Shown: positions 44,633 to 53,166 of the stretch, piece by piece
Position numbering within the stretch: the first letter of the stretch is position 1
Layout of the letters: the number at the start of each line of letters is the position of its first letter
Source of the DNA: Rhodovulum marinum
GTDB taxonomy: Bacteria > Pseudomonadota > Alphaproteobacteria > Rhodobacterales > Rhodobacteraceae
DNA length: 64,000 nucleotides
Reading direction: 5' to 3'
Assembly: GCF_004343075.1 (NCBI RefSeq)
Contig: NZ_SLXP01000011.1
Location: 1-64,000, forward strand
Made by a program: the position numbers and the translations under genes
The notes under the pieces: generated by a model
The model's database searches: none
The model's input: only the letters and a program-made list of their open reading frames with translations
Told to the model about the DNA's origin: nothing

Positions 44633-47080
44633 TCAGTTCTCCGGCGCGACCGCGCTCAACTCCTGTATCTGGGCCCGGGCCGCCTCGATCTGAGCGCGCT
44701 GGTCGCCCGGGCCAGCGATCTCGACCGCCTTCCGGAACTGTGCCAGCGCATCGTCTCGGCGTCCCAGCGCGAAATAGACCTGCCCCAGATGATACTGCAC
44801 CAACGGGTCGTTCGGCAGACCCTGGGCGGCAGCCTCGAGATAGGGCAGCGCCTCCGCGCTCTCGCCGCGGCGATGGGCGATCCAGCCATAGGTGTCCTGC
44901 ATCGCGGGGATTTCGGTGTCGTTGAAGCGGCGGGCGATGGTCCAGGCGCGTTCGAGGCTTTCATCATCCTCGCGATAGGTGGCCAGGAGACTTGCAAGGT
45001 TGTTGGCCACGACCGCCGAGCCAGAACTCCTCTCATAGAGATTTTCGTAGATCGCGAGGGCTCCGTCGATATCGCCATCCTGTTCCAGGAAGGAGGCCTG
45101 GGCCCAGAGAAGCTGCGGGTTTTCGGGCGCGCTCGAGAGGGCTTCGGCAATTGTGGTCTTCGCGCCCTCCCGGTCACCCTGACGTTGCTGTAGCCGGGAA
45201 AGTTCGAGCCAGACACCCGGGCGGGCCGGGTTCCGGTCGAGAAGTCCCCGATAGATCGCCTCAGCCTCGGAGAGGTTGCCGTTCACCGCCTGGGCCGTGG
45301 CCAGCACGATGTCGAGCGCCTCGTTGTCGGGGTTCTCGGCCTTGAGCGCCTGGGCCTGTTCGAGTGCGGCTTCGGTGTCGCCGGTGCCGATGCGGGCGCG
45401 GATCAGTGCGATCCTGTTGGCAAGCGTCGCATCCGCCGCGTTGGCCAGCTGTTCGAGATAGGCCATCGCCTCCTCGGCGCCGCTCTGGCGGTTGAGCCGT
45501 TCCGCCTCAATGGCGTTGGCGGCCTGGACCGCAGCCTCGTCGCCCTGGCGGCGGAGCGTGTCGGCCACGTTCTGGGCGCGGCCGAAATCCTCCATCCGGA
45601 GGTAGAGCTGGCCCAGCATGACGAGAAGGTCGCGGTTGTCGGGCGCAAGCCGCAACGCATTGATCAGGATGTCCTCGGCGGGCAGGTAGCGTTCCTCGCC
45701 GATCAGGAGCCGGGCGTATCGGATGGTCTCGGCCGGTGCGTTGCCCGAGGCCTCGACTGCAAGCGCGAGGAAATCGCGGGCCAGTTCGGGCCGGCCCGAG
45801 CGCGAATAGGCCTCGGCCATCAGCGTCATCGCCTGGGCATCCTCGGGGGCGGAATCGAGCGCGGTGCGCAGCGCGGCGATCGCGGCGTCGGTGTCGTCGG
45901 CCTCGATCTGCCAGGCCGCCTGCATCTTGAGCGCCTCGGGATGGTTCACCTCCTCGGTGAGGACCTCTTCGACCAAGGTGCGCGCGCCGACCTCGTTGCC
46001 CGTGGTCAGCAGCATGCGCGCGAGGGTGATCTTGATGTTGTGGGTCTGTTCCGAGGGTTCGGCACCCTCGAGCGCGCCCTGCATTGTCGCGATCGCCTCG
46101 TCACGCTGGCCGGCGGCGAAGTCGAGACCCGCGCGCAGCACCAGGAACGGTACGGGATCGGGCCGTTCGGCGATGGCCTTGTCGATTTCCACCCGGGCGG
46201 CTTCCACGCCGCGGACTTCCGCCAGGAAGCGGATCAAATCGATCGTGGGGCCGGGTTCGTCGGCGGGGGCCGCCTCAGCGAGGTCACGCAGGAAACCCTC
46301 GGCCGCGTCGAAATCCTGTCGAGAAAGGTAGAAGCGGACCAGCGTCGCCTTGTTGTTGGTGTCCTCGGGGAAACGCTCGACCATCTCGCGTAACTGCGCC
46401 TCGATGGCCTCCATGTCGCCGATCTGTGCAAGAACTCTCAGCCGCTCCCTGTAGTAGCGGGGATCATCGGGGGCTAGCGCGATCACCTTGTCGATCTCGG
46501 CCAGCGCTCGTGAAAGATCGCCCTCGCGCAGAGCGTTGTCGATCACGATCATGCGAAGCGGAAAGCTCTCAGGTTGTTCGGCAAGCTGGTCATCGGCCTG
46601 GCGTGCGGCCTCGCGGCGCGCCGGTTCGTCCTCGGCAAGCGCCGCCGCCCGGTAGGTGCGTATCGTGGCGATGGCCTTGACACGCGGTTCCTCGGGGGCC
46701 AGTTCCTCGGCCCTTTGGCCGTGGCGCTCCACCTCCTCCCAGAGATTGGAGGCGAAGGCGAGTTCGGTCAGGGCGATGCGCGCCTCGAGATCGTCGGGGT
46801 ACTGCTCGGCGATCCGCAGATACTGGCTGTAGGCTCCCTGCCGGTCTCCCCGCTGCTGCAGCAGCACCTCGGCCAGCGTGCGGCGCGCCTCGAGATGGCC
46901 GGCGTCGTTCTGGAAGACGTTGCGAAGCTCGACGATGGCGCGATCGTAATCCTGTTCCGCGATCAGGTCGAGCGCGGTCTGGTAATGCCCCTCGGCCTTC
47001 TCCTCTTCGGACTGGCAAGCCGAGAGCATGAGCGTAGTGCTTAGAAGAGCGGCGGGGAGGAGACGGCTGAAAACGCGCAC
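44633..47080 (-). CDS. TPR-repeat lipoprotein (PrsT-like, exosortase/EPS system)
   Basis: 815 residues from GTG 47080. A lipoprotein signal ('LLPAALLSTTLMLSAC', lipobox Cys about 22) is followed by more than a dozen tetratricopeptide repeats to the end (for example 'ALDLIAEQDYDRAIVELRNV', 'QTHNIKITLARMLLTTGNEV', 'PLVQYHLGQVYFALGRRDDA'). Size and layout match the TPR lipoprotein of PEP-CTERM/EPS loci. Known TPR proteins in these pathways scaffold the periplasmic part of the export machine. It lies between the ExoY-like and Wza-like genes on the same strand. Confidence 0.85.
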   Translation of the reverse strand: MRVFSRLLPAALLSTTLMLSACQSEEEKAEGHYQTALDLIAEQDYDRAIVELRNVFQNDAGHLEARRTLAEVLLQQRGDRQGAYSQYLRIAEQYPDDLEARIALTELAFASNLWEEVERHGQRAEELAPEEPRVKAIATIRTYRAAALAEDEPARREAARQADDQLAEQPESFPLRMIVIDNALREGDLSRALAEIDKVIALAPDDPRYYRERLRVLAQIGDMEAIEAQLREMVERFPEDTNNKATLVRFYLSRQDFDAAEGFLRDLAEAAPADEPGPTIDLIRFLAEVRGVEAARVEIDKAIAERPDPVPFLVLRAGLDFAAGQRDEAIATMQGALEGAEPSEQTHNIKITLARMLLTTGNEVGARTLVEEVLTEEVNHPEALKMQAAWQIEADDTDAAIAALRTALDSAPEDAQAMTLMAEAYSRSGRPELARDFLALAVEASGNAPAETIRYARLLIGEERYLPAEDILINALRLAPDNRDLLVMLGQLYLRMEDFGRAQNVADTLRRQGDEAAVQAANAIEAERLNRQSGAEEAMAYLEQLANAADATLANRIALIRARIGTGDTEAALEQAQALKAENPDNEALDIVLATAQAVNGNLSEAEAIYRGLLDRNPARPGVWLELSRLQQRQGDREGAKTTIAEALSSAPENPQLLWAQASFLEQDGDIDGALAIYENLYERSSGSAVVANNLASLLATYREDDESLERAWTIARRFNDTEIPAMQDTYGWIAHRRGESAEALPYLEAAAQGLPNDPLVQYHLGQVYFALGRRDDALAQFRKAVEIAGPGDQRAQIEAARAQIQELSAVAPEN

Positions 47081-47209
47081 GGCACAATATCCTTCAGGTC
47101 AGTCGATCCAAATACCAAGCAGAGGCAGGCCCAGGCTGGCCTGCCGTACTTTCGGCCGCATGCATGGGGCTTGGCAAGGCGCGGATCGTGCGGATCGTTA
47201 AAATGCCGG

Positions 47210-47902
47210 TCAGTAGCCGGTTCCGCGCAGCACCACAGCGACCGTACGGAAGAGCACGCCGAGATCGGTCCGGAAGGACAGGATACGGAAATAATGCTCG
47301 TCATAGGGCGCCCGGCCTACGAAATCACATTCGTTGCGGTCCGAGATCTGCCACAGCCCGGTAATACCGGGGCGCAGGTTATAATAGGCGGTGCCTGGGT
47401 AAAAGACCTTCTGCTCGACCATCATCGGCCGGGGCCCGACCAGCGACATGGTGCCATTCAGCACGTTGATCAACTGCGGCAGTTCGTCGAGCGAGGTCTT
47501 GCGCAGGAATCGGCCCACCCGGGTGATGCGCGGGTCGTGCTTGAGCTTCTGGGTCGCGTCCCATTCCAGGCGCGCGGCCGGATTGCGGGCGAGATAGGCC
47601 TCGAGGATGCGATCGGCATCCGGCACCATGGTGCGCAGCTTCCATAGCTGGAACGGCTTGCCGTTCCGGCCGACGCGTTGCTGCGTGTAGAACGGGCGAT
47701 GCCCGTCAGTCGCCACCAGCAGGGCCAGCACCAGGATCAGCGGCACGGTGAATGGCGCGGTCAGGACGACCAGCGCTAGGTCGAGCATGCGTTTGAAGAT
47801 GGCACGATAGACCCCCGTGGGAGCCGGGCGGTAGAGCGGCGAGGGACCGATTACCGGCTTCGCCTGCATGTCCGCGTTCAAGTCGGTCAAATACAATGTC
47901 AT
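47210..47902 (-). CDS. Polyprenyl-phosphate sugar-1-phosphate transferase (ExoY/WbaP-like)
   Basis: 230 residues with one N-terminal membrane helix ('LALVVLTAPFTVPLILVLA', about residues 42-60) after 'AIFKRMLD'. The transferase signatures are 'QQRVGRNGKPFQLWKLRTM', 'TSLDELPQLINVLNGTMSLV' and 'GPRPMMVEQ', ending with 'LRPGITGLWQISDRN'. Such enzymes start repeat-unit synthesis by moving hexose-1-phosphate to undecaprenyl phosphate. It heads the minus-strand half of the EPS assembly cluster, divergent from the ATPase/Wzz/CpsD half. Confidence 0.93.
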   Translation of the reverse strand: MTLYLTDLNADMQAKPVIGPSPLYRPAPTGVYRAIFKRMLDLALVVLTAPFTVPLILVLALLVATDGHRPFYTQQRVGRNGKPFQLWKLRTMVPDADRILEAYLARNPAARLEWDATQKLKHDPRITRVGRFLRKTSLDELPQLINVLNGTMSLVGPRPMMVEQKVFYPGTAYYNLRPGITGLWQISDRNECDFVGRAPYDEHYFRILSFRTDLGVLFRTVAVVLRGTGY

Positions 47903-48403
47903 AAGCAGCAGTCGGCTGAAGCCGATCCTTCAAGAAAATGGCACCCTGTCACCAGCGGCGTTGCACCGCCAAGATTCCCCCGGAGCCAGACAATCGCTGG
48001 CCCACCTCTATTGTGGTAACATTATGGTCGAATTGAATCAAAGCTCCAGTTGACCCCTCCTTGATTTTCCAGTCAAAAATTTGATGGTGGCCCGTATTTG
48101 GGCAGAACCGAGGCAGGGCACAGGAAGCGGCGGGCCGGTGTTCGGAACACTCTTTCAACCCTGGCGCGATTGTGGGTCGCTCGGAAACATTGCCGGGCGC
48201 CGCTGCCCCTTTTCGGATGCCGTTTCGACGAATCACCGTGCCATAGGGTAAACTCTGATCTCATTCTTACGGAATGCCTTGAAAATGACATTCCTTGCGG
48301 CTACCGCCAGCTATAGAGGCAACAGTTTCTTTCCGATCATCTCTTGTGACCGGCCGTGCCACGCGCGAGGCGGGAGACCAATTAGACAGTACCCGAGCAG
48401 GTC
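47903..48403. other. Divergent promoter region of the EPS assembly cluster
   Basis: A 501-bp gene-free gap between the ExoY-like gene (minus) and the ATPase gene (plus). It is locally A+T-rich, for example around 48010-48085 with 'TTGATTTTCC' and 'CAAAAATTTGA'. It probably carries both promoters and regulator sites, but I cannot name a defined operator. Confidence 0.5.
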
Positions 48404-49285
48404 ATGAACACCTCACTCTACAACGAGCATTTCGGTTTCAGCGAGCGACCGTTCTCGCTCGTGCCGGACCCGGACTTCCTGTTCTGGTCGCAGGCCCATG
48501 CCCGCGCTTTCTCGGTACTGGAATACGGGCTGGTGACGCGCGCGCCGCTGACCGTGGTCACAGGCGAGGTCGGTACCGGCAAGACCACACTGATCCAGGC
48601 GCTTCTGCGCCAGATCGACGAGGATGTCACCTTGGGCCTGATATCGAACGCCCAGGGCGGGCGGGGGGATCTGCTGCGTTGGGTTTTGAACGCGCTGGAC
48701 GTCGCCACACCGCCGGGGGCCGATTATGTCTCGTTGTTCCAGCAGTTCCAGAATTTCGTGCTGGACGAATACGCCGCCGGGCGGCACGTCGCGCTAATCG
48801 TGGATGAGGCGCAGAACCTTGGCGCGGAAACGCTGGAAGAGCTCCGGATGTTGACGAACATCAATTCCGGCAAGGACGAGCTTCTGCAGATCATCCTGGT
48901 CGGCCAGCCCGAGCTGCGCGATCTGATCCGCCGGCCCGAGTTGAGGCAGTTCGCTCAGCGGGTGATGGCGGTTTACCATCTCGAACCGATGGATGTGGTC
49001 ACGACCCGTGACTATATCGCACACAGGCTGAAACATGTGGGTGGCACCGGCAAGGAATTCTCGGCCGAAGCGACCCGCTTCATCTTCGAAGAATCCGGGG
49101 GTATCCCGCGCGTGGTGAACAAGCTCTGCGATCTTGCGCTCGTCTACGCGGCGAGCGCCGGGCATGCCAAGGTTGGGATCGCCACAATCCGCGAACTGGT
49201 GCGCGACGGGCTGATCCTCAAGCCGCTTGGCGACCCGCTCGTTCTGACCGAGTCGCTCGACAGTTTCGGGAAGGCCGCTGAATGA
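48404..49285 (+). CDS. EPS/exosortase-system-associated AAA ATPase (ExeA/GspA-like)
   Basis: 293 residues. 'YNEHFGFSERPFSLVPDPDF' at the N-terminus is diagnostic of the ExeA-like/XrtA-associated ATPase. Walker A is 'VVTGEVGTGKTTLIQALL' (about residues 49-66), Walker B 'VALIVDEAQNL', and a sensor-like 'LLQIILVGQPELRDLI' follows. Family members occur in PEP-CTERM/EPS clusters and probably drive assembly steps. The stop overlaps the Wzz start (ATGA), so both are coupled. Confidence 0.88.
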   Translation: MNTSLYNEHFGFSERPFSLVPDPDFLFWSQAHARAFSVLEYGLVTRAPLTVVTGEVGTGKTTLIQALLRQIDEDVTLGLISNAQGGRGDLLRWVLNALDVATPPGADYVSLFQQFQNFVLDEYAAGRHVALIVDEAQNLGAETLEELRMLTNINSGKDELLQIILVGQPELRDLIRRPELRQFAQRVMAVYHLEPMDVVTTRDYIAHRLKHVGGTGKEFSAEATRFIFEESGGIPRVVNKLCDLALVYAASAGHAKVGIATIRELVRDGLILKPLGDPLVLTESLDSFGKAAE

Positions 49286-50793
49286 ATTTCGACCTGCAAC
49301 TCTACTGGGCTCTGTTCCTGCGCCGCCTGCCTGTGATGCTTCTCTTCGTGTTGATCGGCGCTGCCGCCGGTGTGGTGGCGGCCCTGCGGCTGCCCGAGAC
49401 CTATGAAACCTCCGCGCGGCTGCTCGTCGAGGCGCCGCAGATCCCCGACAGCATGGTCGAATCGACGATTCAGACCGAGGCGACCGAACAGCTCGACATC
49501 ATCGAACAGCGGCTGCTGACCCGGGCGAACCTGATCGACATCGCCAACCGGTTCAATGTCTTCCCGGACATTCGCCAGATGGAACCCGATACAGTCGTCA
49601 GCAAGATGCGAGCCTCCACCAGAATCCGGCGCTCGGCAGGGCGGGAGCAGGCCACGCTGATGACGATCAGCTTCACCTCCCATTCCGGTAGGGTCGCGGC
49701 GAATGTCGTGAACGAATACGTCACGCTGGTTCTCGAGGCGAATACCGAGTTTCGCGTCTCGCGCGCCGAGAGCACGCTCAGCTTCTTCGAACAGGAGGTC
49801 GAGCGATTGGGCCAGGAACTCGACCGCCAGAGCGCGGCGATCGCCACCTTCCGCTCGGAAAACGCCGAGGCCCTGCCCGAGGACCAGAGCTACCGGCTGA
49901 GCCGCCAGACTCTCCTGCAGGAGCGGCTTGCCCGGCTGGAGCGGGATCTCAAGGCCGGTGAAGCGCAGCGTGCGGAGATCATCAGGATATTCGAGTCCAC
50001 GGGTCGGGTCTCGCCCGGCGTGGGCCCCGCTCGAGCCCGCAGCCCCGCAGAGGAACGGCTGCTCGCCGCCCAGGCCGAGCTCGATAACGCCAAGGTGATC
50101 TATTCCGAGGAAAACCCGCGGGTGGTTCGCCTGCAGGCCCTCGTGGATCAACTCGAAGACACCGTCCGGGCCCAGACCGAGGCCGGTGTGACCGGCGAGG
50201 AGGCCGAGGCCACCTCGACCGAACAGGCGCTGCTGGACGCGACGCTGGCACAGATCGACACCCAGCTCGAGACGATCAGGACCGATATCGGGAGCACTCA
50301 GACGGAACTGGACGAACTGCAGAGGCGGGTTTCGCAAAGCGCGGCCAACGGCCTTCAGATCAACGCGCTCGAGCGCGACTACGATGTCATCCAGAGCCGC
50401 TACAATGCGGCCGTGACCAACCTCAACCAGGCGCGGATGAGCGAGCGCGTCGAGAGCACCGCCCAGGGCCAGCGCATCACCGTGATCGAGAACGCCGTCG
50501 TTCCGCGGGTGCCCACGGGCCCCGACCGGCCCAAGGTTGCGATCCTGGGCGTCCTTGGTGGGGGCGCGCTTGCGGCGGGCTATTTCCTGCTGCTCGAGCT
50601 GCTGAACCGGACGATCCGCTCGCCGGCCGAGCTGACCGGCCGGTTCAACATCACTCCGATCACAACGATCCCCTACATGCGCGTCAAGGACGGACGGCTG
50701 GTGCGGCGCCGGCGCTTCCTTGGGGCAAGCTTCGCGCTTCTGATCGGCCTGGTTCCGGTGGCGGGGGTCGTCGGGATGGCCGGCCTGGGTTAG
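49282..50793 (+). CDS. Polysaccharide chain-length determinant (Wzz/GumC-type)
   Basis: 503 residues. N-terminal membrane helix ('PVMLLFVLIGAAAGVVAAL', about residues 14-32) and a large periplasmic coiled-coil domain (about 130-420, 'FFEQEVERLGQELDRQSAAI'). 'ENAVVPRVPTGPDRPKVAIL' leads to a C-terminal helix near 430-450, and a further hydrophobic segment lies near 485-500. This is the Wzz/PCP2 layout without a fused kinase; the ATPase partner is the next gene. It controls polymer length and couples to Wza-like export. Confidence 0.92.
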   Translation: MNFDLQLYWALFLRRLPVMLLFVLIGAAAGVVAALRLPETYETSARLLVEAPQIPDSMVESTIQTEATEQLDIIEQRLLTRANLIDIANRFNVFPDIRQMEPDTVVSKMRASTRIRRSAGREQATLMTISFTSHSGRVAANVVNEYVTLVLEANTEFRVSRAESTLSFFEQEVERLGQELDRQSAAIATFRSENAEALPEDQSYRLSRQTLLQERLARLERDLKAGEAQRAEIIRIFESTGRVSPGVGPARARSPAEERLLAAQAELDNAKVIYSEENPRVVRLQALVDQLEDTVRAQTEAGVTGEEAEATSTEQALLDATLAQIDTQLETIRTDIGSTQTELDELQRRVSQSAANGLQINALERDYDVIQSRYNAAVTNLNQARMSERVESTAQGQRITVIENAVVPRVPTGPDRPKVAILGVLGGGALAAGYFLLLELLNRTIRSPAELTGRFNITPITTIPYMRVKDGRLVRRRRFLGASFALLIGLVPVAGVVGMAGLG

Positions 50794-50820
50794 GGCGGCG
50801 CGAGCAGGACGAGAGAGATA

Positions 50821-51654
50821 ATGGAAAAGCTACAGGCAGCCCTGGACAAGGCCCGCAAGACCCGCACGGGCGAGGGGAGCGTCCCCGTCCGGCGTCAGCT
50901 CCAGACCCGGCCCCAGGCGATCGCCCCCGAGGTCGACGCGCTCTGGCAGGATCTCGCGTCCTTCGAGGTCGATCCGCGCCTGCTGGTCGACCATCTTGTT
51001 GTCACCCGCGAGGCCGGAGAGGCGGCCACGCCGTTCGACATCCTGCGCACCAAGACGCTGCTGCAGATGCGCCAGAACGGCTGGAAGCGACTGGCGATCA
51101 CTTCGCCGATGCCCGGCGCGGGCAAGACGACGGTGGCCTGCAATCTGGCGCTGGGAATGGGGCGGCAGCGCGACCTGCGCTCGATGCTGTTCGATCTGGA
51201 CCTGCGCGACCCCTCGGCGCACCACTTCTTCGAGACCGCGCCGCCGTATCCCATCGGCGATGTGCTGACCGGCAAGGTGCCCTTTGCCGCGCAGGGGATG
51301 CGCTATGGCGACAATGTCGCGATCTCGACGGGACATCACCCGGTGGCCGACCCGACCAGGCTGCTTCTGGCCGAGGAAACGGCAGAGGTGCTGGATGCGA
51401 TCGAGGCCGCTTACAAGCCCGACCTGATGATCTTCGACCTGCCCTCGGTGCTGGTCAACGACGACACCCGGGCCTTCCTCAAGAACGTCGATTGCGCGCT
51501 GATCGTGATCCGCGCCGAGGAGACCCGCTTTGGCCAGTTCGACACCTGCGAGCGCGAAGTCGCCGAACACACGAATGTTCTGGGCGTCGTTCTGAATGCC
51601 TATCGCTATGGTGAGAATACCGCCCACAAATCCTGGAAAGGCGAGAAGGCCTGA
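50821..51654 (+). CDS. CpsD/CapB-type BY-kinase-like ATPase
   Basis: 277 residues. Walker A 'AITSPMPGAGKTTVACNLAL' and Walker A' 'SMLFDLDLRDPSAHHF' are characteristic of bacterial tyrosine kinases that partner with Wzz, and 'LMIFDLPSVLVNDDTRAFL' is the Walker B-like element. The usual C-terminal tyrosine cluster is poor: only two Tyr in 'VLNAYRYGENTAHKSW'. Kinase activity may therefore be reduced or the protein may act as an ATPase only. It lies 27 bp after Wzz and is the last gene before a decayed IS481 remnant. Confidence 0.85.
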   Translation: MEKLQAALDKARKTRTGEGSVPVRRQLQTRPQAIAPEVDALWQDLASFEVDPRLLVDHLVVTREAGEAATPFDILRTKTLLQMRQNGWKRLAITSPMPGAGKTTVACNLALGMGRQRDLRSMLFDLDLRDPSAHHFFETAPPYPIGDVLTGKVPFAAQGMRYGDNVAISTGHHPVADPTRLLLAEETAEVLDAIEAAYKPDLMIFDLPSVLVNDDTRAFLKNVDCALIVIRAEETRFGQFDTCEREVAEHTNVLGVVLNAYRYGENTAHKSWKGEKA

Positions 51655-51750
51655 CCTTCGGGTATTCAGTCCGACATCTGATGAACCGGGTCGATGATGG
51701 ATGTCTCTGACCCGATGTCCGGATCATGCCGATGGCGTCATGGGGCCGGA
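51655..51750 (-). pseudogene. IS481-family transposase C-terminal remnant (right copy)
   Basis: The minus-strand sequence here aligns by eye with the 41.7-kb remnant: it retains 'GACCCG.T.CA.CA.ATG.CGG.ACTGAA.ACC' and the upstream 'CC.CA..AC..CAT'. It has a one-base deletion before the final Leu-Asn-Thr codons and other lesions, so it is more decayed than the left copy. It starts directly after the cpsD-like stop codon. Same orientation as the left copy. Confidence 0.6.
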
Positions 51751-51918
51751 GTTCCCCCGGTCTTGGAGCGAGCATCCCGCCCGGAAAAACTCTGTTTCCG
51801 GAACCCTTGCGACTTGCCACGATGGCCGGAGGCGCCCGTATACCCTGATGGCCGTATCGCTTTACTCAAAAGGGGTCCTGCGCCATAACGCGCGCGACTG
51901 TATTCAAGGACATTTCCC

Positions 51919-53166
51919 GTGCCCGCCCTGCCGCGCCTTGCCTATCTCACCTCGCTTTATCCGGCGGCCTCGCACACTTTCATCCTGCGTGAGGTGACCG
52001 CCCTGCGCGAACTGGGCTTTCAGGTCGAGACCTGCTCGATCCGTCGGCCCGCGCCGTCGCATCTGATCGGGCCCGAGGAAGCGGCGGCCGTCGCCTCCAC
52101 TTTCCATGTCGTGCCGCGCGGCCGGAACCCGGTGACGATGCTGCGCGCCCTTGGCGCCGCGCTGCGGACACCGGGGCGGTTGCTGGCCACGCTGGCGCTT
52201 GCCTGGCGGACGGCCCCGCCCGGTGCCGCGGGCACCCTCAAGCAGCTCTTCTATCTCGCCGAAGCGCTGGTGCTGGCCCGGCACCTGCGCATGCAGGGCA
52301 TCGATCACCTGCACAATCATTTCGCCGATCCTTCCGCCAATGTGGCGATGCTGACCTCGGCGCTGTCGGGTATCCCCTTCAGCTATACCCTGCACGGGCC
52401 GGCCGAGATCTACGAGCCCTACAAGTGGCAACTGCGGGAAAAGACGGCACGGGCGGCCTTCGTCGCCTGCATCAGCCATTTCGCCCGCTCCCAGGCGATG
52501 TATTTCTCCGATCCCGCCCATTGGACCAAGATCCGGATCGTCCATTGCGGGGTGACCCCCGAACGCTATGACCGGCCCGCGCCCCTCGGGGGCAACGGCA
52601 CGCGGCTGGTCTTCGTCGGGCGGCTGACCGCGATCAAGGGGCTTCGGGTGCTGCTGGAGGCCTTCGCCCGGGCGCGCGAAACCTGGCCCGACCTGCATCT
52701 GACGCTGGTGGGCGATGGCGAGGATCGGGCGCATCTGGAAGCGCTCGCCGCGCCTCTGGGGGATGCGGTGGCCTTCACCGGCTATCGCTCGCAGGAGGGG
52801 GTGGCCGAAACGCTGGCCGCCTCGGACGTATTCGTCCTGCCAAGCTTTTCCGAGGGGTTGCCGGTCGTGCTGATGGAGGCGATGGCCGCGGGCAAGCCGG
52901 TGATCGCCACCCAGCTGGCCGGGGTGGGCGAGCTGGTCGAGGAGGGGGTCTCGGGTTTTCTGGTGCCTGCGGGCGATGCCGAAAGCCTGGCCGAACGCAT
53001 GGTGCGGATCGCGGGCGATCCAGCCCTGCGCGAGACGATGGGGGCGGCGGGGCAGGCCCGGGTGCGGGCCGACTTCGACGTGCGCCAGGAGGCTGCCCGG
53101 ATCGGGGCGCTGTTCGCAGGCCAGGGCGGCAGCGGGCCCCGGCCGGACCCCATGGGGACGACCTGA
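51919..53166 (+). CDS. Family 4 glycosyltransferase
   Basis: 415 residues from GTG 51919 (about 10 bp after 'AAGGA'). The N-terminal half shows 'LAYLTSLYPAASHTFILREV', a common opening of EPS GT4 enzymes, and 'HLHNHFADPSANVAML'. The GT4 donor-binding half contains 'RLVFVGRLTAIKGLRVLLEA' and the E-x7-E motif in 'SFSEGLPVVLMEAMAAGKP'. It transfers a sugar from a nucleotide donor to a growing repeat unit at the inner membrane; donor unknown. The stop overlaps the asnB start (TGATG). Confidence 0.92.
   Translation: MPALPRLAYLTSLYPAASHTFILREVTALRELGFQVETCSIRRPAPSHLIGPEEAAAVASTFHVVPRGRNPVTMLRALGAALRTPGRLLATLALAWRTAPPGAAGTLKQLFYLAEALVLARHLRMQGIDHLHNHFADPSANVAMLTSALSGIPFSYTLHGPAEIYEPYKWQLREKTARAAFVACISHFARSQAMYFSDPAHWTKIRIVHCGVTPERYDRPAPLGGNGTRLVFVGRLTAIKGLRVLLEAFARARETWPDLHLTLVGDGEDRAHLEALAAPLGDAVAFTGYRSQEGVAETLAASDVFVLPSFSEGLPVVLMEAMAAGKPVIATQLAGVGELVEEGVSGFLVPAGDAESLAERMVRIAGDPALRETMGAAGQARVRADFDVRQEAARIGALFAGQGGSGPRPDPMGTT

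Noticed and set aside
48089-48103. Sigma-54-like promoter (GG-N10-GG) ahead of the EPS ATPase gene
   Set aside because: The -12 element would be GG instead of GC, so the consensus fails.
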